A stretch of DNA of 64,000 nucleotides from Pontibacter litorisediminis. GTDB taxonomy: Bacteria > Bacteroidota > Bacteroidia > Cytophagales > Hymenobacteraceae. This document shows, piece by piece, positions 34,624 to 44,171 of this stretch. The notes beneath the pieces were generated by a model, which was not told where the DNA came from, did no database searches, and worked only from the letters and a program-made list of their open reading frames with translations. Positions within the stretch are counted from its first letter, which is position 1; each line of letters starts with the position of its first letter. The stretch covers positions 248,001 to 312,000 of the forward strand of contig NZ_JARDUA010000001.1 in NCBI RefSeq assembly GCF_029360645.1. Reading direction: 5' to 3'. The position numbers and the translations under genes were made by a program.

Positions 34624-35370
34624 TTAGCCGTTACGCCTGAAATTATCGATGATGATAGCCGTCGCCGTGGCCACGTTGAGCGACTCAGCCCCCCCGAAGG
34701 CCGGAATTTTAATGAGCTGGTTCACCTGCTGCGCCACTTCCGGGCGGATGCCGTTGGCCTCGTTGCCCAGCACCACGATGCCCTCAGGCTTTAACTGCAG
34801 GCGGTGCAGGTTCTCTCCGTGAAGTGCCGCGCCATAGATGTTATACTTGCCTGTGTGCTGCCGCAGCCACAGGGGCAGGTCCAGGTAGTGCACCTGGATG
34901 CGCGTAAAGGAGCCCATGGTCGAGGAGATTACCTTAGGGTTGTAGAAGTCGGCGCAGCTCTCGGAGCAGACCACGTGCTGGATACCGTACCAATCGGCAA
35001 TGCGGATGATGGTGCCCAGGTTGCCAGGGTCGCGGATGTCGTCGAGGGCTATGACCAGGTCCGTTGGGTGGATTTGCAGCGGCGGCAACAGCTTCATACG
35101 GGCCACAGCCAGCGCGGCGTTGTTGCTGGAGAAGGTGCCGGCTTTGATGAGTTCGTCTTCTTTCACCACCTCATACTTTAAACCTTTGGCAAGTATGGCG
35201 GTATGTTCTCGCAGGAAGTCCTCTGTGACAAAAAGGTGCTGCAGCTGAAAGTCGGACCGTAACAATTCAAGCACACTTTTGGCGCCCTCCACCACAAAGG
35301 CTTGGTGTTGGTTGCGGTATTTTTTTACTTGCAACGATTTAATATACTTTACAACTGCTTTCGACAACAT
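34624..35370 (-). CDS. TrmH/SpoU-family RNA 2'-O-methyltransferase
   Basis: 248 residues, start ATG at 35368-35370. It has an N-terminal L30-like substrate-binding domain (QAFVVEGAKSVLELL) and a C-terminal SPOUT knot domain with motif 1 DDIRDPGNLGTIIRIADW, motif 2 IVVLGNEANGI and motif 3 ESLNVATATAI. Members of this RlmB/TsnR-like subgroup methylate ribose 2'-OH in rRNA; the exact nucleotide cannot be read from sequence. The gene is divergent from tamL, with only 14 bases between the two start codons, so its promoter must reach into tamL coding sequence. Confidence 0.9.
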   Translation of the reverse strand: MLSKAVVKYIKSLQVKKYRNQHQAFVVEGAKSVLELLRSDFQLQHLFVTEDFLREHTAILAKGLKYEVVKEDELIKAGTFSSNNAALAVARMKLLPPLQIHPTDLVIALDDIRDPGNLGTIIRIADWYGIQHVVCSESCADFYNPKVISSTMGSFTRIQVHYLDLPLWLRQHTGKYNIYGAALHGENLHRLQLKPEGIVVLGNEANGIRPEVAQQVNQLIKIPAFGGAESLNVATATAIIIDNFRRNG

Positions 35371-35384
35371 AGCTGGTTACACGT

Positions 35385-37826
35385 TTGAGATCACGATTAT
35401 ACATAGCCGCCCTGAGTTTTGCAATGTTGGGCCTGCCTGCCTGCATTCCGACAAAGAACCTGGGTGAGAACGAGAAGCTGCTTGTAAGTATGGAGCCAAA
35501 GGGGCTGGAAACTGTGGATGCAGCTGCCATTCAGGGTCTTTACCAGCAGCAGCCCAACCGTATGGTGCTCGGCTCCACCCCTTACCTGGTGCTTTACAAC
35601 TTCGGCAAAAAGTTTTACGATCCGCAAAATATTCGGGCCCGCATAGCCAAGCAGGAGAACCGGATGGCGGTGAAAATAGAGGAAGCGGGCACGGACTCTG
35701 TGAAGATCAACAAACTGCGCGAGAAGTATAACAACCGCGTGGAGCGCCTGGAGAAAAAACTGCAGGAAGGCAATTTCTTGATGCAGTTGGGGGAGCCGCC
35801 AGCCATTTTCGACTCCCTGCGCATGCAGGAGACGATGGACCAGATCGGCATTTACCTGAACTCCAAAGGCTATTTTAACTACCGCGCCAACTACTCCTCG
35901 GAGGTCAGGAAGGAGAAGCTGCTCTACATTGATATCAATATCGACGAGAACAAGCCATACCGCTACTCCGAGCTGAGCTATGACATCAAAGACCCGCGAA
36001 TTCTGGAAATCGTGCAGCGCACCCAGGACCGCTCGCTGCTAAGGCTGGGAGAGCGTTATGATGAGGAGCAGCTGACGCAGGAGCGCGACCGCCTGTATGA
36101 TGTGCTCAAAAACCGCGGCTACTATGACTTTGCGCGTGCCTACATAGAATTTGAGGTGGATACGAGCTGGGCGCAGAACTCTGCACGCGTGAAAACGGTA
36201 ATCGAGAGCCCGGAACAGGATTCCACGCATAAGGTGTATACTATAAAGGATGTGTACTTCAAGTCTGATGCGGATCGCTTCGGTATCCCCAGGGATACGA
36301 TGGGGTACAATGGTGTGAAGTATGTGGCCTACGACCACAAGTATAACCCCGTCATCCTGGATAAAAAGCTGGATATTTACCCGGGCCAGCGGTACAGCCA
36401 ATTCCGCACGCTCACCACACAGCGCAAACTCGCGGACCTGGACGCCTTCCAGTTCAACAACGTGTTCTATAACAAGGTGGAGACTCCTACCGACTCCACC
36501 TATGAGTTGATTGCCTTGGTGAATGCCCTGCCGGCCAAGAAATTTCAGGAAACAGCTGAGCTGGGAATGAACTTCACCGAGAAAAGGCCGGGCCCTTTCT
36601 CCAGCCTCACACTCCGTGTGCGAAATGTGTTTGGCGGCGCAGAGAACCTCGATTTTGGGGTTCGGGGCGGCATTGAGTACCAGGCGAGCATCTCTGATCC
36701 GGATCAGGCGGTCATGATCAAGGAATTTGGCCTTAATGCCTCGCTTTCCTTCCCGGTCATACTGTTGCCCTTCACTAAAAAGAACCTGCTCTCTGACTTC
36801 AGCCCACGTACCCGTTTCTACACCGGCTACAACAGCGAAAACCGGCAGGAGTATGTGCGCTCTACCTACGAACTGGGCCTGGACTACATTTGGCAGCGCG
36901 CCCGTAACCCGCTGCAGCCACCCGTGTTGCAGTTTATACTTTCGCCGGTGAACTTTAACATCGTGCAGGGCGATATCAAGGACCTGGAGTTCAGGAGCAG
37001 GCTGGAAAACAACACCTCCGGCAGCCGCTCTTTGCTGGGAAGCTTTGACGACGGCATCATTTCTTTTGTCGGGTTGAGCCTCATCTACAACACCAACGAT
37101 TTTACGCAGACCCGCAACGCCCACTTTTTCCGGACATTGACAGAGGTAGGTGGCCTGACGAAAGAGCTGGGGCTAGACCTGAACGTGAACAACCTGCGCA
37201 CGTACCAGTACGCCCGCATAAACCCGGACTACCGCCGCTACATTCCTTTGGGCGGCCAGCGCTACTTTGTGTACCGTGTGAACGCGGGAGTGGCCTCTCC
37301 TATCCTGAGTGGCAACACACTACCCTACGATAAATTCTTTTTTGCCGGTGGCGCCTCCAGCGTGCGGGCGTGGCAGTCACGCCGCCTCGGCCTGGGTTCT
37401 TATGCAGCTTTAAGGGTGACGGAGGATGAAGAGGGTAACGTCAAGATTGAGCGTGATTACAACATGGAGCAGCCCGGCGAGGTCTTGCTGGAGGCTAACG
37501 TAGAGTACCGCTTTAACATGTTCAGCTTTATCAACGGAGCTTTCTTTGTGGATGCAGGCAACGTGTGGCTGCTGGAGCCGAACGCCGCCCGGCCGGGGGC
37601 TGATTTCCAGTTCAACCGCTTTTACAAGGAAGTGGCTGTAGGTACCGGCTTCGGCCTGCGTTTCGACCTGTCGGTGCTTATTCTGCGCTTTGACTTCGCC
37701 ACAAAAGTGTATGACCCAGCTAAGTGGAAGGAAGACCGCTTTGTGCTGCCAAGGTTCAACGTGACGGATTTCTTCACCCGTAACAACCAAAGCACCCTGC
37801 AAATCGGTATCGGTTACCCCTTCTAG
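35385..37826 (+). CDS. tamL: TamL-type BamA/TamA-family outer-membrane lipoprotein
   Basis: 813 residues. The start is TTG at 35385; the only early ATG would cut the signal peptide. The N-terminus MRSRLYIAALSFAMLGLPAC ends in a lipobox-like cysteine, fitting the Bacteroidota TamL, the lipidated version of TamA. POTRA-like domains occupy about residues 25-430 (NSKGYFNYRANYSSEV, LKNRGYYDFARAYIEFEV). A 16-stranded barrel follows, with the Omp85 motif region FFAGGASSVRAWQSRRLG and the final strand LQIGIGYPF with a C-terminal Phe. It is thought to help insert outer-membrane proteins together with the inner-membrane protein TamB, which is not encoded in the window. Confidence 0.9.
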   Translation: MRSRLYIAALSFAMLGLPACIPTKNLGENEKLLVSMEPKGLETVDAAAIQGLYQQQPNRMVLGSTPYLVLYNFGKKFYDPQNIRARIAKQENRMAVKIEEAGTDSVKINKLREKYNNRVERLEKKLQEGNFLMQLGEPPAIFDSLRMQETMDQIGIYLNSKGYFNYRANYSSEVRKEKLLYIDINIDENKPYRYSELSYDIKDPRILEIVQRTQDRSLLRLGERYDEEQLTQERDRLYDVLKNRGYYDFARAYIEFEVDTSWAQNSARVKTVIESPEQDSTHKVYTIKDVYFKSDADRFGIPRDTMGYNGVKYVAYDHKYNPVILDKKLDIYPGQRYSQFRTLTTQRKLADLDAFQFNNVFYNKVETPTDSTYELIALVNALPAKKFQETAELGMNFTEKRPGPFSSLTLRVRNVFGGAENLDFGVRGGIEYQASISDPDQAVMIKEFGLNASLSFPVILLPFTKKNLLSDFSPRTRFYTGYNSENRQEYVRSTYELGLDYIWQRARNPLQPPVLQFILSPVNFNIVQGDIKDLEFRSRLENNTSGSRSLLGSFDDGIISFVGLSLIYNTNDFTQTRNAHFFRTLTEVGGLTKELGLDLNVNNLRTYQYARINPDYRRYIPLGGQRYFVYRVNAGVASPILSGNTLPYDKFFFAGGASSVRAWQSRRLGLGSYAALRVTEDEEGNVKIERDYNMEQPGEVLLEANVEYRFNMFSFINGAFFVDAGNVWLLEPNAARPGADFQFNRFYKEVAVGTGFGLRFDLSVLILRFDFATKVYDPAKWKEDRFVLPRFNVTDFFTRNNQSTLQIGIGYPF

Positions 37827-37912
37827 ATCAAGGTTTACTTGCTGCTTAGTGAGTTAACTTGCATCTAGGTAGCATTATATGGTCTTGCAGAAAGAGCTAA
37901 TTAGTCACGCTA

Positions 37913-37968
37913 CAAGTATAAAGCAAGACGCCCTGCCAGTAGTGGCAGGGCGTCTTGCTTTATACTTG
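37913..37968. terminator. Perfect 25-bp hairpin carrying AAGTATA/TATACTT in its arms
   Basis: Left arm 37913-37937 and right arm 37944-37968 are exact reverse complements around the 6-base loop AGTAGT. The outermost part of each arm is the heptamer (37914-37920 and 37961-37967). It separates convergent tamL and the E1 gene and should act in both directions. Confidence 0.93.
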
Positions 37969-37981
37969 GTTGATTTATTTA

Positions 37982-40060
37982 TTAGTAATTGAGCAGCTCT
38001 TCCATTTTAGCAGCTACCTTCTCAGGGTTTGGCAGCATCATCTTCTCCAGCTCCACATTCAGCGGAATGGCAGGCAGGTTGGCGGCACCTAAAGTATAAA
38101 CCGGGGCATCCAGCTTCTGGAAACAATCTTTAGACAATCGCCCGGCCAAGGATTCCGCGAAGGAGTTCATCAGCGGCTCCTCCGTCAGCACCAGAGCTTT
38201 GCCGTGGCGCTCCACAGAGGCTTTAACAGTGTCATAATCCAGCGGGTTAAGCGTGCGCAGGTCCACGATCTCTATACTTCCAGGAAACTGCTTAGAGGCG
38301 GTCTTGGCCCAGTATACCCCCATGCCGTAGGTGATCACTGTCATGCTGTTGCCCATGCGCACCTGTTCCTCGTCTGCTTTTTGAACAATGTTAGCCTTGC
38401 CCAGCGGTAGAATATAGTTTTCATCCGGCTCCACGGTCTTGGCATCCTCGGTGCCGGCCACTTTTGACCAATACAGGCCCTTGTGCTCCAGCATCACCAC
38501 CGGGTTGGGGTCCAGGAACGCTGCCTTCATCAGGCCTTTCATATCAGCGGCATTGCTCGGGAACACCACTTTGATGCCGCGTATGTTCAGCAGCGTGGAC
38601 TCTATACTTCCGGAGTGGTACGGTCCGCCGCCGCCGTAAGCGCCAATCGGCACCCGAATAACAGATTGAACGGGGAATTTGCCATTGCTCAGGTAGCAGC
38701 TCTTCGACAGTTCCTCCACCAGTTGATTGATGCCGGGCCAGATATAGTCGGCGAACTGAATCTCCACGATTGCTTTCGCCCCAACAGCCGACATGCCTGC
38801 TGTTGAGCCAACTATGTACGCCTCCTGGATTGGTGTATTGAACACGCGGGCGTCGCCATATTTCTTAGCCAACAATGCGGCCTCACGGAACACGCCCCCC
38901 AGCTCTCCCCCTACATCCTGTCCGTAGAACAGGGCCTCGGGGTAGGTTTTCAGGATATCATCCACCGCATGCAGGGCCGCATCCACCATGATCGCCTTGT
39001 CTGCGCCTGCCGGGCTTCGCTCGCCTTTTTCCTCGGTTACAGGTGTGGGGGCAAATTCATGCGTGTCAAAGGTGCTTGGGTCGGGGTTGGGGGCATTCAG
39101 GGCCCGCTCGTAATCGGCGGCAACGGTGCTAATGGCCTCCTGCTCCAGCAGCTTCACCTCGTCTACTTCCAGGCCTGCGTTCAAAAGTAACTCACGTAGT
39201 TTCGGAATCGGGTCGTCCACGCTGTGCTGCTGCAGGTTATCGCCCCTATACCACTCCCGGCGCACCCCGGAAGTATGGTGGCCCAACAGCGGCACCTTGG
39301 CGTGCACCAGTATCGGGCGGCGCACTTTACGGGCATACTCTATCGCCACGCGCATCCCCTCGTAGGATTCCTCAAAATCAGAGCCGTTAACGCGCAGGCG
39401 CTCCATGCCTTTGAAGCCGGCAGCATACTCAAAAGCATCCATGGCGCGCATTTCCTTGCCCGTGGCTGAGATCCCCCAGTCGTTGTCCTGCACCAGGTAA
39501 ATGATCGGCAGCCCTTTGAGCACCGCCATCTGGAAAGCCTCGGCCACCTCGCCCTCGGTTACAGAGCCGTCTCCCAGCGAGCACAGCACTATGGGCTTTT
39601 CCTCGCCCTTCAGCAGCCCCTGCCCTTCCAGGTACGCCACGCCGTGTGCCATACCGGTGGCCGGAATGGCCTGCATGCCGGTGGCCGAGCTTTGGTGCGG
39701 AATCGTCGGGAAGCCATCCCGCCTCAGCGACGGGTGCCCGTAATAGGTGCGGCCCCCGGAGAAGGGGTCATCGGCCTTGGCCATGAGCTGCAGCATGAGC
39801 TCGTAAGGCTGCAGGCCCATGCCCAACAACATAGAGTCGTCGCGGTAATAGAGCGAGGCGTAATCGAAGGGCTTTAGCTGCAGGGCGGCTGCCAGTTGTA
39901 TGGCTTCGTGGCCGCGTGAGGTGCTGTGCACATACTTACTGCAAATCGCCTTGTTATCTTCGTAGGTATCTGCCATGGTCTTGGCAGTAATCATCAGTCG
40001 GTAAGCCTTTTTCAGTAATTCCAGATCGAGTTTAGTGGCTTCCAGGGTTTCTCGTGACAT
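37982..40060 (-). CDS. 2-oxoacid dehydrogenase E1 component, alpha and beta subunits fused
   Basis: 692 residues, start ATG at 40058-40060. Thiamine diphosphate-dependent decarboxylase of a 2-oxoacid dehydrogenase complex. Residues 1 to about 330 are the alpha part with the TPP motif GDGSVTEGEVAEAF (GDGS at 163-166, closing Asn193). After a linker near EKGERSPAGADK, residues of about 360-692 are the beta part, with FYGQDVGGELGGVFREA, FNTPIQEAYIVG and FPSNAADMKGL. The order and length fit the fused branched-chain-type E1 (bkdAB-like) of Bacteroidota; pyruvate or acetoin as substrate cannot be excluded. No E2 or E3 gene is adjacent. Three AAGTATA-type copies are inside. Confidence 0.9.
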   Translation of the reverse strand: MSRETLEATKLDLELLKKAYRLMITAKTMADTYEDNKAICSKYVHSTSRGHEAIQLAAALQLKPFDYASLYYRDDSMLLGMGLQPYELMLQLMAKADDPFSGGRTYYGHPSLRRDGFPTIPHQSSATGMQAIPATGMAHGVAYLEGQGLLKGEEKPIVLCSLGDGSVTEGEVAEAFQMAVLKGLPIIYLVQDNDWGISATGKEMRAMDAFEYAAGFKGMERLRVNGSDFEESYEGMRVAIEYARKVRRPILVHAKVPLLGHHTSGVRREWYRGDNLQQHSVDDPIPKLRELLLNAGLEVDEVKLLEQEAISTVAADYERALNAPNPDPSTFDTHEFAPTPVTEEKGERSPAGADKAIMVDAALHAVDDILKTYPEALFYGQDVGGELGGVFREAALLAKKYGDARVFNTPIQEAYIVGSTAGMSAVGAKAIVEIQFADYIWPGINQLVEELSKSCYLSNGKFPVQSVIRVPIGAYGGGGPYHSGSIESTLLNIRGIKVVFPSNAADMKGLMKAAFLDPNPVVMLEHKGLYWSKVAGTEDAKTVEPDENYILPLGKANIVQKADEEQVRMGNSMTVITYGMGVYWAKTASKQFPGSIEIVDLRTLNPLDYDTVKASVERHGKALVLTEEPLMNSFAESLAGRLSKDCFQKLDAPVYTLGAANLPAIPLNVELEKMMLPNPEKVAAKMEELLNY

Positions 40061-40147
40061 AGGTAGCGTTAAGGTTTGCCCGAATTTACAAATTTTCGGC
40101 TTTTAAGTAAAGTGTGATTTTGGCTCGGTAGAGCGACAAGAATTAGG

Positions 40148-40155
40148 TACTTTTG
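40148..40155 (+). promoter_or_regulatory. Possible -7 promoter box for hemF
   Basis: TACTTTTG fits TAnnTTTG. A TTTTG lies about 25 bases upstream, slightly farther than usual for the -33 element. The box sits inside a short inverted repeat GGTAC-N7-GTACC (40146-40162). The leader to the hemF ATG would be about 110 bases. Confidence 0.4.
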
Positions 40156-40275
40156 CGGTACCTTGACAAAAGACTTCTTGACGAAGCACATAAGACATTT
40201 GTTAGACAAACGATGTTCTGAATCTGTTGTTGGATAATCCTTTGTCTAAGTTATCTACCTAATTGCTGCGAAAAT

Positions 40276-41178
40276 ATGTTCAGAGAAAAAGTTGAGGCGT
40301 TTATGCGCCAGTTTCAGTCAGACCTGTGCCAAGCCCTGGAAACCTGCGACGGCGGCGCCACTTTCACCTCGGATGTGTGGGCGCACGAGAGCGGCGGAGG
40401 CGGTGTTTCCCGCGTGATAGAGGGAGGTAACGTGCTGGAAAAGGGCGGTGTAAACTTTTCTGCTGTTTCGGGAGAGCTTTCCCCGCAGTTTCTGAAGGCC
40501 TTGCAGATGCCTGATCCCGCTTACTTTGCCACAGGCGTGTCGGTGGTGATGCACCCGCACTCCCCCATGGTGCCTATCTCCCATATGAACGTGCGTTACT
40601 TTGAGGCGGGCAACGGGCAGGCCTGGTTCGGCGGCGGCATCGACATGACCCCGATTTTTGTGGATGTACAGCAGGCGCGGGAGTTCCATGAGCAGATGAA
40701 GGCTATTTGCGACAAGCACCACCCCAGTTATTACCCGGAGTTCAAGAAGTGGGCCGACGACTACTTTTATAACGAGCACCGCGACGAGACACGCGGCGTG
40801 GGCGGCATCTTCTTCGACAGGCTGATGGCCACAGGAGAGATAAGTATGGAAGAGCGCTTCGCCTTTGTGCGCGATGTAGCCTATGCCTTTATCCCTTTCT
40901 ATACTTCTATCATCAACCAAAACCGCGACCTGCCCTATGGCGAGCGTGAGAAGAAGTGGCAGCTCATCCGCCGGGGGCGCTATGTGGAATTTAACCTGGT
41001 GTACGACCGCGGCACCAAGTTCGGCCTGTTTACCAAAGGCAGAATCGAGTCTATTTTGATGAGCCTGCCGACACACGCCTCCTGGGTCTACAACTTTCAG
41101 CCGGAGCCGGGCAGCCCGGAAGAGCAGACGCTCCGCTATCTCAAGAAAGACATTAACTGGATCAACGAGGGCAAGTAA
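40276..41178 (+). CDS. hemF: Oxygen-dependent coproporphyrinogen III oxidase
   Basis: 300 residues, matching HemF length. It converts coproporphyrinogen III to protoporphyrinogen IX with O2 in heme synthesis. Conserved blocks visible are WAHESGGGGVSRVIEGGNVLEKGGVNFS near the N-terminus, VVMHPHSPMVPISHMNVRYFE, the AWFGGGIDMTP motif, HRDETRGVGGIFFD, and the C-terminal RRGRYVEFNLVYDRGTKFGL. No signal peptide is present. The stop codon shares one base with the start of the PAP2 gene, so they are translated from one transcript. Heme supply is relevant to the cbb3 oxidase encoded 9 kb downstream, but there is no direct link. Confidence 0.95.
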   Translation: MFREKVEAFMRQFQSDLCQALETCDGGATFTSDVWAHESGGGGVSRVIEGGNVLEKGGVNFSAVSGELSPQFLKALQMPDPAYFATGVSVVMHPHSPMVPISHMNVRYFEAGNGQAWFGGGIDMTPIFVDVQQAREFHEQMKAICDKHHPSYYPEFKKWADDYFYNEHRDETRGVGGIFFDRLMATGEISMEERFAFVRDVAYAFIPFYTSIINQNRDLPYGEREKKWQLIRRGRYVEFNLVYDRGTKFGLFTKGRIESILMSLPTHASWVYNFQPEPGSPEEQTLRYLKKDINWINEGK

Positions 41179-41753
41179 TGGTAGAGGCGCTGGAGCAGCT
41201 GGATAAAGAAGTCTTTGTCTACCTGAACAACATGCACAGCCCGTTCTGGGACGTGATTATGGTGTTTGTGTCGGAGAAGCTGGTGTGGATACCCTTTTAC
41301 CTGGGTCTGATCGGGTACCTGGTGTGGCGCTACCGCCGTCAAAGCATTCCCATGCTGCTGATGGTGATCATCGCCATTGGGCTAGCCGACTTTATTGCCT
41401 CCGGTCTCATGAAGCCGTACTTCATGCGCCTGCGCCCCTGCCACGACCCCACGCTTGCAGAGGTCATCAACATTGTAGAAGGCTGCGGCGGCAAGTATGG
41501 GTTCATTTCCTCACATGCGGCCAACACCTTTGCGCTGGCGGTTTTCTTCAACCTTATCCTCTCCGACCGCTACCTAATTTTTAAGGTGGTGCTGGTAGCC
41601 TGGGCGGTGGTGGTAACCTACAGCCGTATTTACCTGGGCGTGCACTTTCCGGCGGATGTTATTCTTGGGGCCCTGTTAGGCTCTGTGCTGGCTTTTCTGG
41701 CCTCGTTGGCGTACAGCAAGCTCCTGCAGCGCTACAGCTATTTCCGGCCCTAA
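41178..41753 (+). CDS. PAP2-family membrane phosphatase
   Basis: 191 residues with about five membrane helices. The three-part phosphatase signature is complete: KPYFMRLRP (K-x6-R-P), SSHAANT (P-S-G-H variant, with the serine and histidine kept), and SRIYLGVHFPADV (S-R-x5-H-x3-D). PAP2 enzymes remove phosphate from phosphatidic acid, undecaprenyl pyrophosphate or similar lipids; the size and N-terminus EALEQLDKEVFVYLNN are typical of undecaprenyl-pyrophosphatase-like members in Bacteroidota, but that is inference. Its ATG overlaps the hemF stop (TAATG), so the genes are coupled. Confidence 0.9.
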   Translation: MVEALEQLDKEVFVYLNNMHSPFWDVIMVFVSEKLVWIPFYLGLIGYLVWRYRRQSIPMLLMVIIAIGLADFIASGLMKPYFMRLRPCHDPTLAEVINIVEGCGGKYGFISSHAANTFALAVFFNLILSDRYLIFKVVLVAWAVVVTYSRIYLGVHFPADVILGALLGSVLAFLASLAYSKLLQRYSYFRP

Positions 41754-41801
41754 ACCTTTGTTCCCAACTGCTGTTACACCATAACTTAAACAGCAAACGG
41801 A

Positions 41802-44168
41802 TTGCGAAGCTTCACTTATACTTTCCTTCTTCTCCTGGCTTGCCTGCACCCGGCCCTGGCGCAGTCGGTTTACACGCTGTCGGGGCGTGTGCTGGATGCC
41901 GAGACGAGTTTGCCCCTGGTGGGCGCTGCCGTTGCCCTCAAGGAGCGTCCTTCTGCCGGAGCCATAACCGATGCCACGGGCAGGTATAGCTTTGCTGCAC
42001 CTGAAGGCGCGTATACCCTTGTGGTAAAGTATATTGGCTACGATTTGCAGGAGCAACTGGTGCAGCTAAATCAACCTGTCGCTTTAACCATACGCCTCAC
42101 GCCAACGGCCTACCAGGTACAGGAGGTGGAGGTGGTGGCGGAGCGGCGGCCCCCTCTTACCGAGACACCTGTGATGGGCCAGTTGGAGTTCCCGCTGGAG
42201 ACAATAAAAGTACTGCCCGTGCTCTTCGGCGAGGTTGATATCCTGAAGACCGTCTCCCTGATGCCAGGTGTCAAGTCAGCCGGCGAAGGCAGCACGGGCT
42301 TTTATGTGCGCGGGGGCGGTGCAGACCAAAACCTGGTGTTGCTTGACAAGGCTACCGTTTATAACCCCGGGCACCTGTTCAACTTCTTCTCCGTCTTCAA
42401 CAGCGACGCCATTGACCAAACCACGCTCATCAAGGGCAACATGCCTGCCCGCTACGGCGGCCGGCTTTCCTCGGTGCTCGACATCGGCATGAAAGCAGGA
42501 AGTTACGACGACTTTCAGGTGGATGGTGGCATCGGCCTGATATCTTCCCGGCTGTCGGTACAGGGCCCTCTGCAGGAGGGAAAATCCTCTTTCATCCTGT
42601 CGGGCAGGCGCACCTACGTGGATGTGCTGCTGGGCCCTTTCCTGAAGGACACTGAACAGGGCGGCATTCCGTATCATTTCTATGACCTCAACGGCAAGCT
42701 CAGCTTTAAACTTTCTGAAAAGGACAACCTCTACTTGAGTGGCTACTATGGCCGCGATGTGGGGGAGCTAACGCTCTCTGAAGGACGTTTTGTGGCCGAT
42801 TTCTTCTGGGGAAACGCCAGCGCCACCGCCCGCTGGAACCACCGGTTTAACGAGAAACTGCAGGTGGACGTGTCCGGGGTGCTGAGCAAGTATGACTTTG
42901 AGTTCAGTTGGGACTTTGGCGGCTTTACCACCGTGGCTGAAACCGGGGTTAAGGACTACAGCGCCAACATCGACTTCTCCTACAAGCCTAACGTACGGCA
43001 TCAGCTGCAGTACGGCCTGCAGTACACGTATCACCAGTTACGGCCCCGTGCCGGAGAGGCAGAGAGTGCCAGCGGGGAGGTCTTTGGCACCGATAGGCTG
43101 CTCACCAAGTATGGCCATGAATACGCCCTTTACTTGTCGGATGATGTATACCTGACAGACAGGCTGCAGCTTAGCCTCGGCATCCGAAACAGTTACTTTA
43201 CCCAAACCGGCCCTTTTACCTTTTACCAATTCGACGCCAACCAGTCTCCCACCGACTCAACTACCTATGGGGACGGCCAGAAAGTAAAGAGCTTTAGCGC
43301 CTGGGAGCCGCGGGTGTCGGCAAAGTATGAGCTGAACAAAAAGTCTTCGTTGAAGGCTGCTTTTTCTAAGTCTGCCCAGTACCTGCACCTGGTTTCCAAT
43401 GCCTACACCACCTTACCGCTGGATGTGTGGGTGCCTAGCTCTGCTATGGTGGAGCCGCAGCGGGCAACGCAATACGCACTGGGCTACTTCAGGAGCATAA
43501 AGGAGAATCAGTATGAGGGTTCTGTGGAGGTTTATTACAAAGACCTGGAGAACCAGTACGAGTACCGCGAAGGTTTTGCCCCGGGGCCCAGCAACCGTGA
43601 CCTGGAGTATGAGTTCGTGAGCGGCAGCGGTGAGTCTTACGGTGTGGAGCTTTTCCTGCGCAAGAACTATGGGGCGCTGCAAGGCTGGTTCGGCTACACG
43701 CTCTCCCGCACTACCCGCACCTTTCCTGCCCTGAACAAGGGCCGCGAGTTTCCGGCCCGCTACGACCGGCGCCACGACCTGTCGGTGGTGGGCACCTACA
43801 AGTATAACGACCGCTGGACCTTTGGCGGCAGCTTTGTGTACGGCACCGGTGAGGCCACCACGCTGCCGGTGCGCCGCTACTACCTGGAAGGGACCGTGAA
43901 CTACCAGTATGGCGAGCGCAACAGCTTCCGGATGCAGCCCACCCACCGCCTCGACCTATCGGCCACGCTGGAGGGCAAGAAGTGGAAGAACATCGAAAAC
44001 AGCTGGACTTTCTCTGTCTATAATGTGTACGGCCGCCGTAACCCATACCTGTACTACATCGATAACGAGGGCAATGCCTACGGCAACAGCGTACAGCTTC
44101 AAGCCAAGAAAGTATCCATCGTGCCGTTTCCGCTGCCTTCGGTTACGCTGAACTTTACCTGGGAATAA
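41802..44168 (+). CDS. TonB-dependent outer-membrane receptor with carboxypeptidase-like N-terminal domain
   Basis: 788 residues. The start is TTG at 41802 (MRSFTYTFLLLLACLHPALAQ), giving a good signal peptide. Residues of about 22-110 form a CarboxypepD_reg-like domain (SGRVLDAETSLPLVGAAV), then a plug (about residues 130-235) with GFYVRGGGADQNLVLLDKATVYN, and a 22-stranded barrel ending in PSVTLNFTWE. It lacks a SusD partner and is paired instead with a DUF4249 lipoprotein 3 bases downstream, a recurrent Bacteroidota arrangement of unknown substrate. A TATACTT copy lies inside the signal-peptide coding region. Confidence 0.9.
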   Translation: MRSFTYTFLLLLACLHPALAQSVYTLSGRVLDAETSLPLVGAAVALKERPSAGAITDATGRYSFAAPEGAYTLVVKYIGYDLQEQLVQLNQPVALTIRLTPTAYQVQEVEVVAERRPPLTETPVMGQLEFPLETIKVLPVLFGEVDILKTVSLMPGVKSAGEGSTGFYVRGGGADQNLVLLDKATVYNPGHLFNFFSVFNSDAIDQTTLIKGNMPARYGGRLSSVLDIGMKAGSYDDFQVDGGIGLISSRLSVQGPLQEGKSSFILSGRRTYVDVLLGPFLKDTEQGGIPYHFYDLNGKLSFKLSEKDNLYLSGYYGRDVGELTLSEGRFVADFFWGNASATARWNHRFNEKLQVDVSGVLSKYDFEFSWDFGGFTTVAETGVKDYSANIDFSYKPNVRHQLQYGLQYTYHQLRPRAGEAESASGEVFGTDRLLTKYGHEYALYLSDDVYLTDRLQLSLGIRNSYFTQTGPFTFYQFDANQSPTDSTTYGDGQKVKSFSAWEPRVSAKYELNKKSSLKAAFSKSAQYLHLVSNAYTTLPLDVWVPSSAMVEPQRATQYALGYFRSIKENQYEGSVEVYYKDLENQYEYREGFAPGPSNRDLEYEFVSGSGESYGVELFLRKNYGALQGWFGYTLSRTTRTFPALNKGREFPARYDRRHDLSVVGTYKYNDRWTFGGSFVYGTGEATTLPVRRYYLEGTVNYQYGERNSFRMQPTHRLDLSATLEGKKWKNIENSWTFSVYNVYGRRNPYLYYIDNEGNAYGNSVQLQAKKVSIVPFPLPSVTLNFTWE

Positions 44169-44171
44169 AGA

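Noticed and set aside
40160-40210. Direct repeats CTTGACAAA / CTTGACGAA upstream of hemF as an operator
   Set aside because: The repeats are short and imperfect, show no dyad, and chance is plausible in this AT-rich leader.
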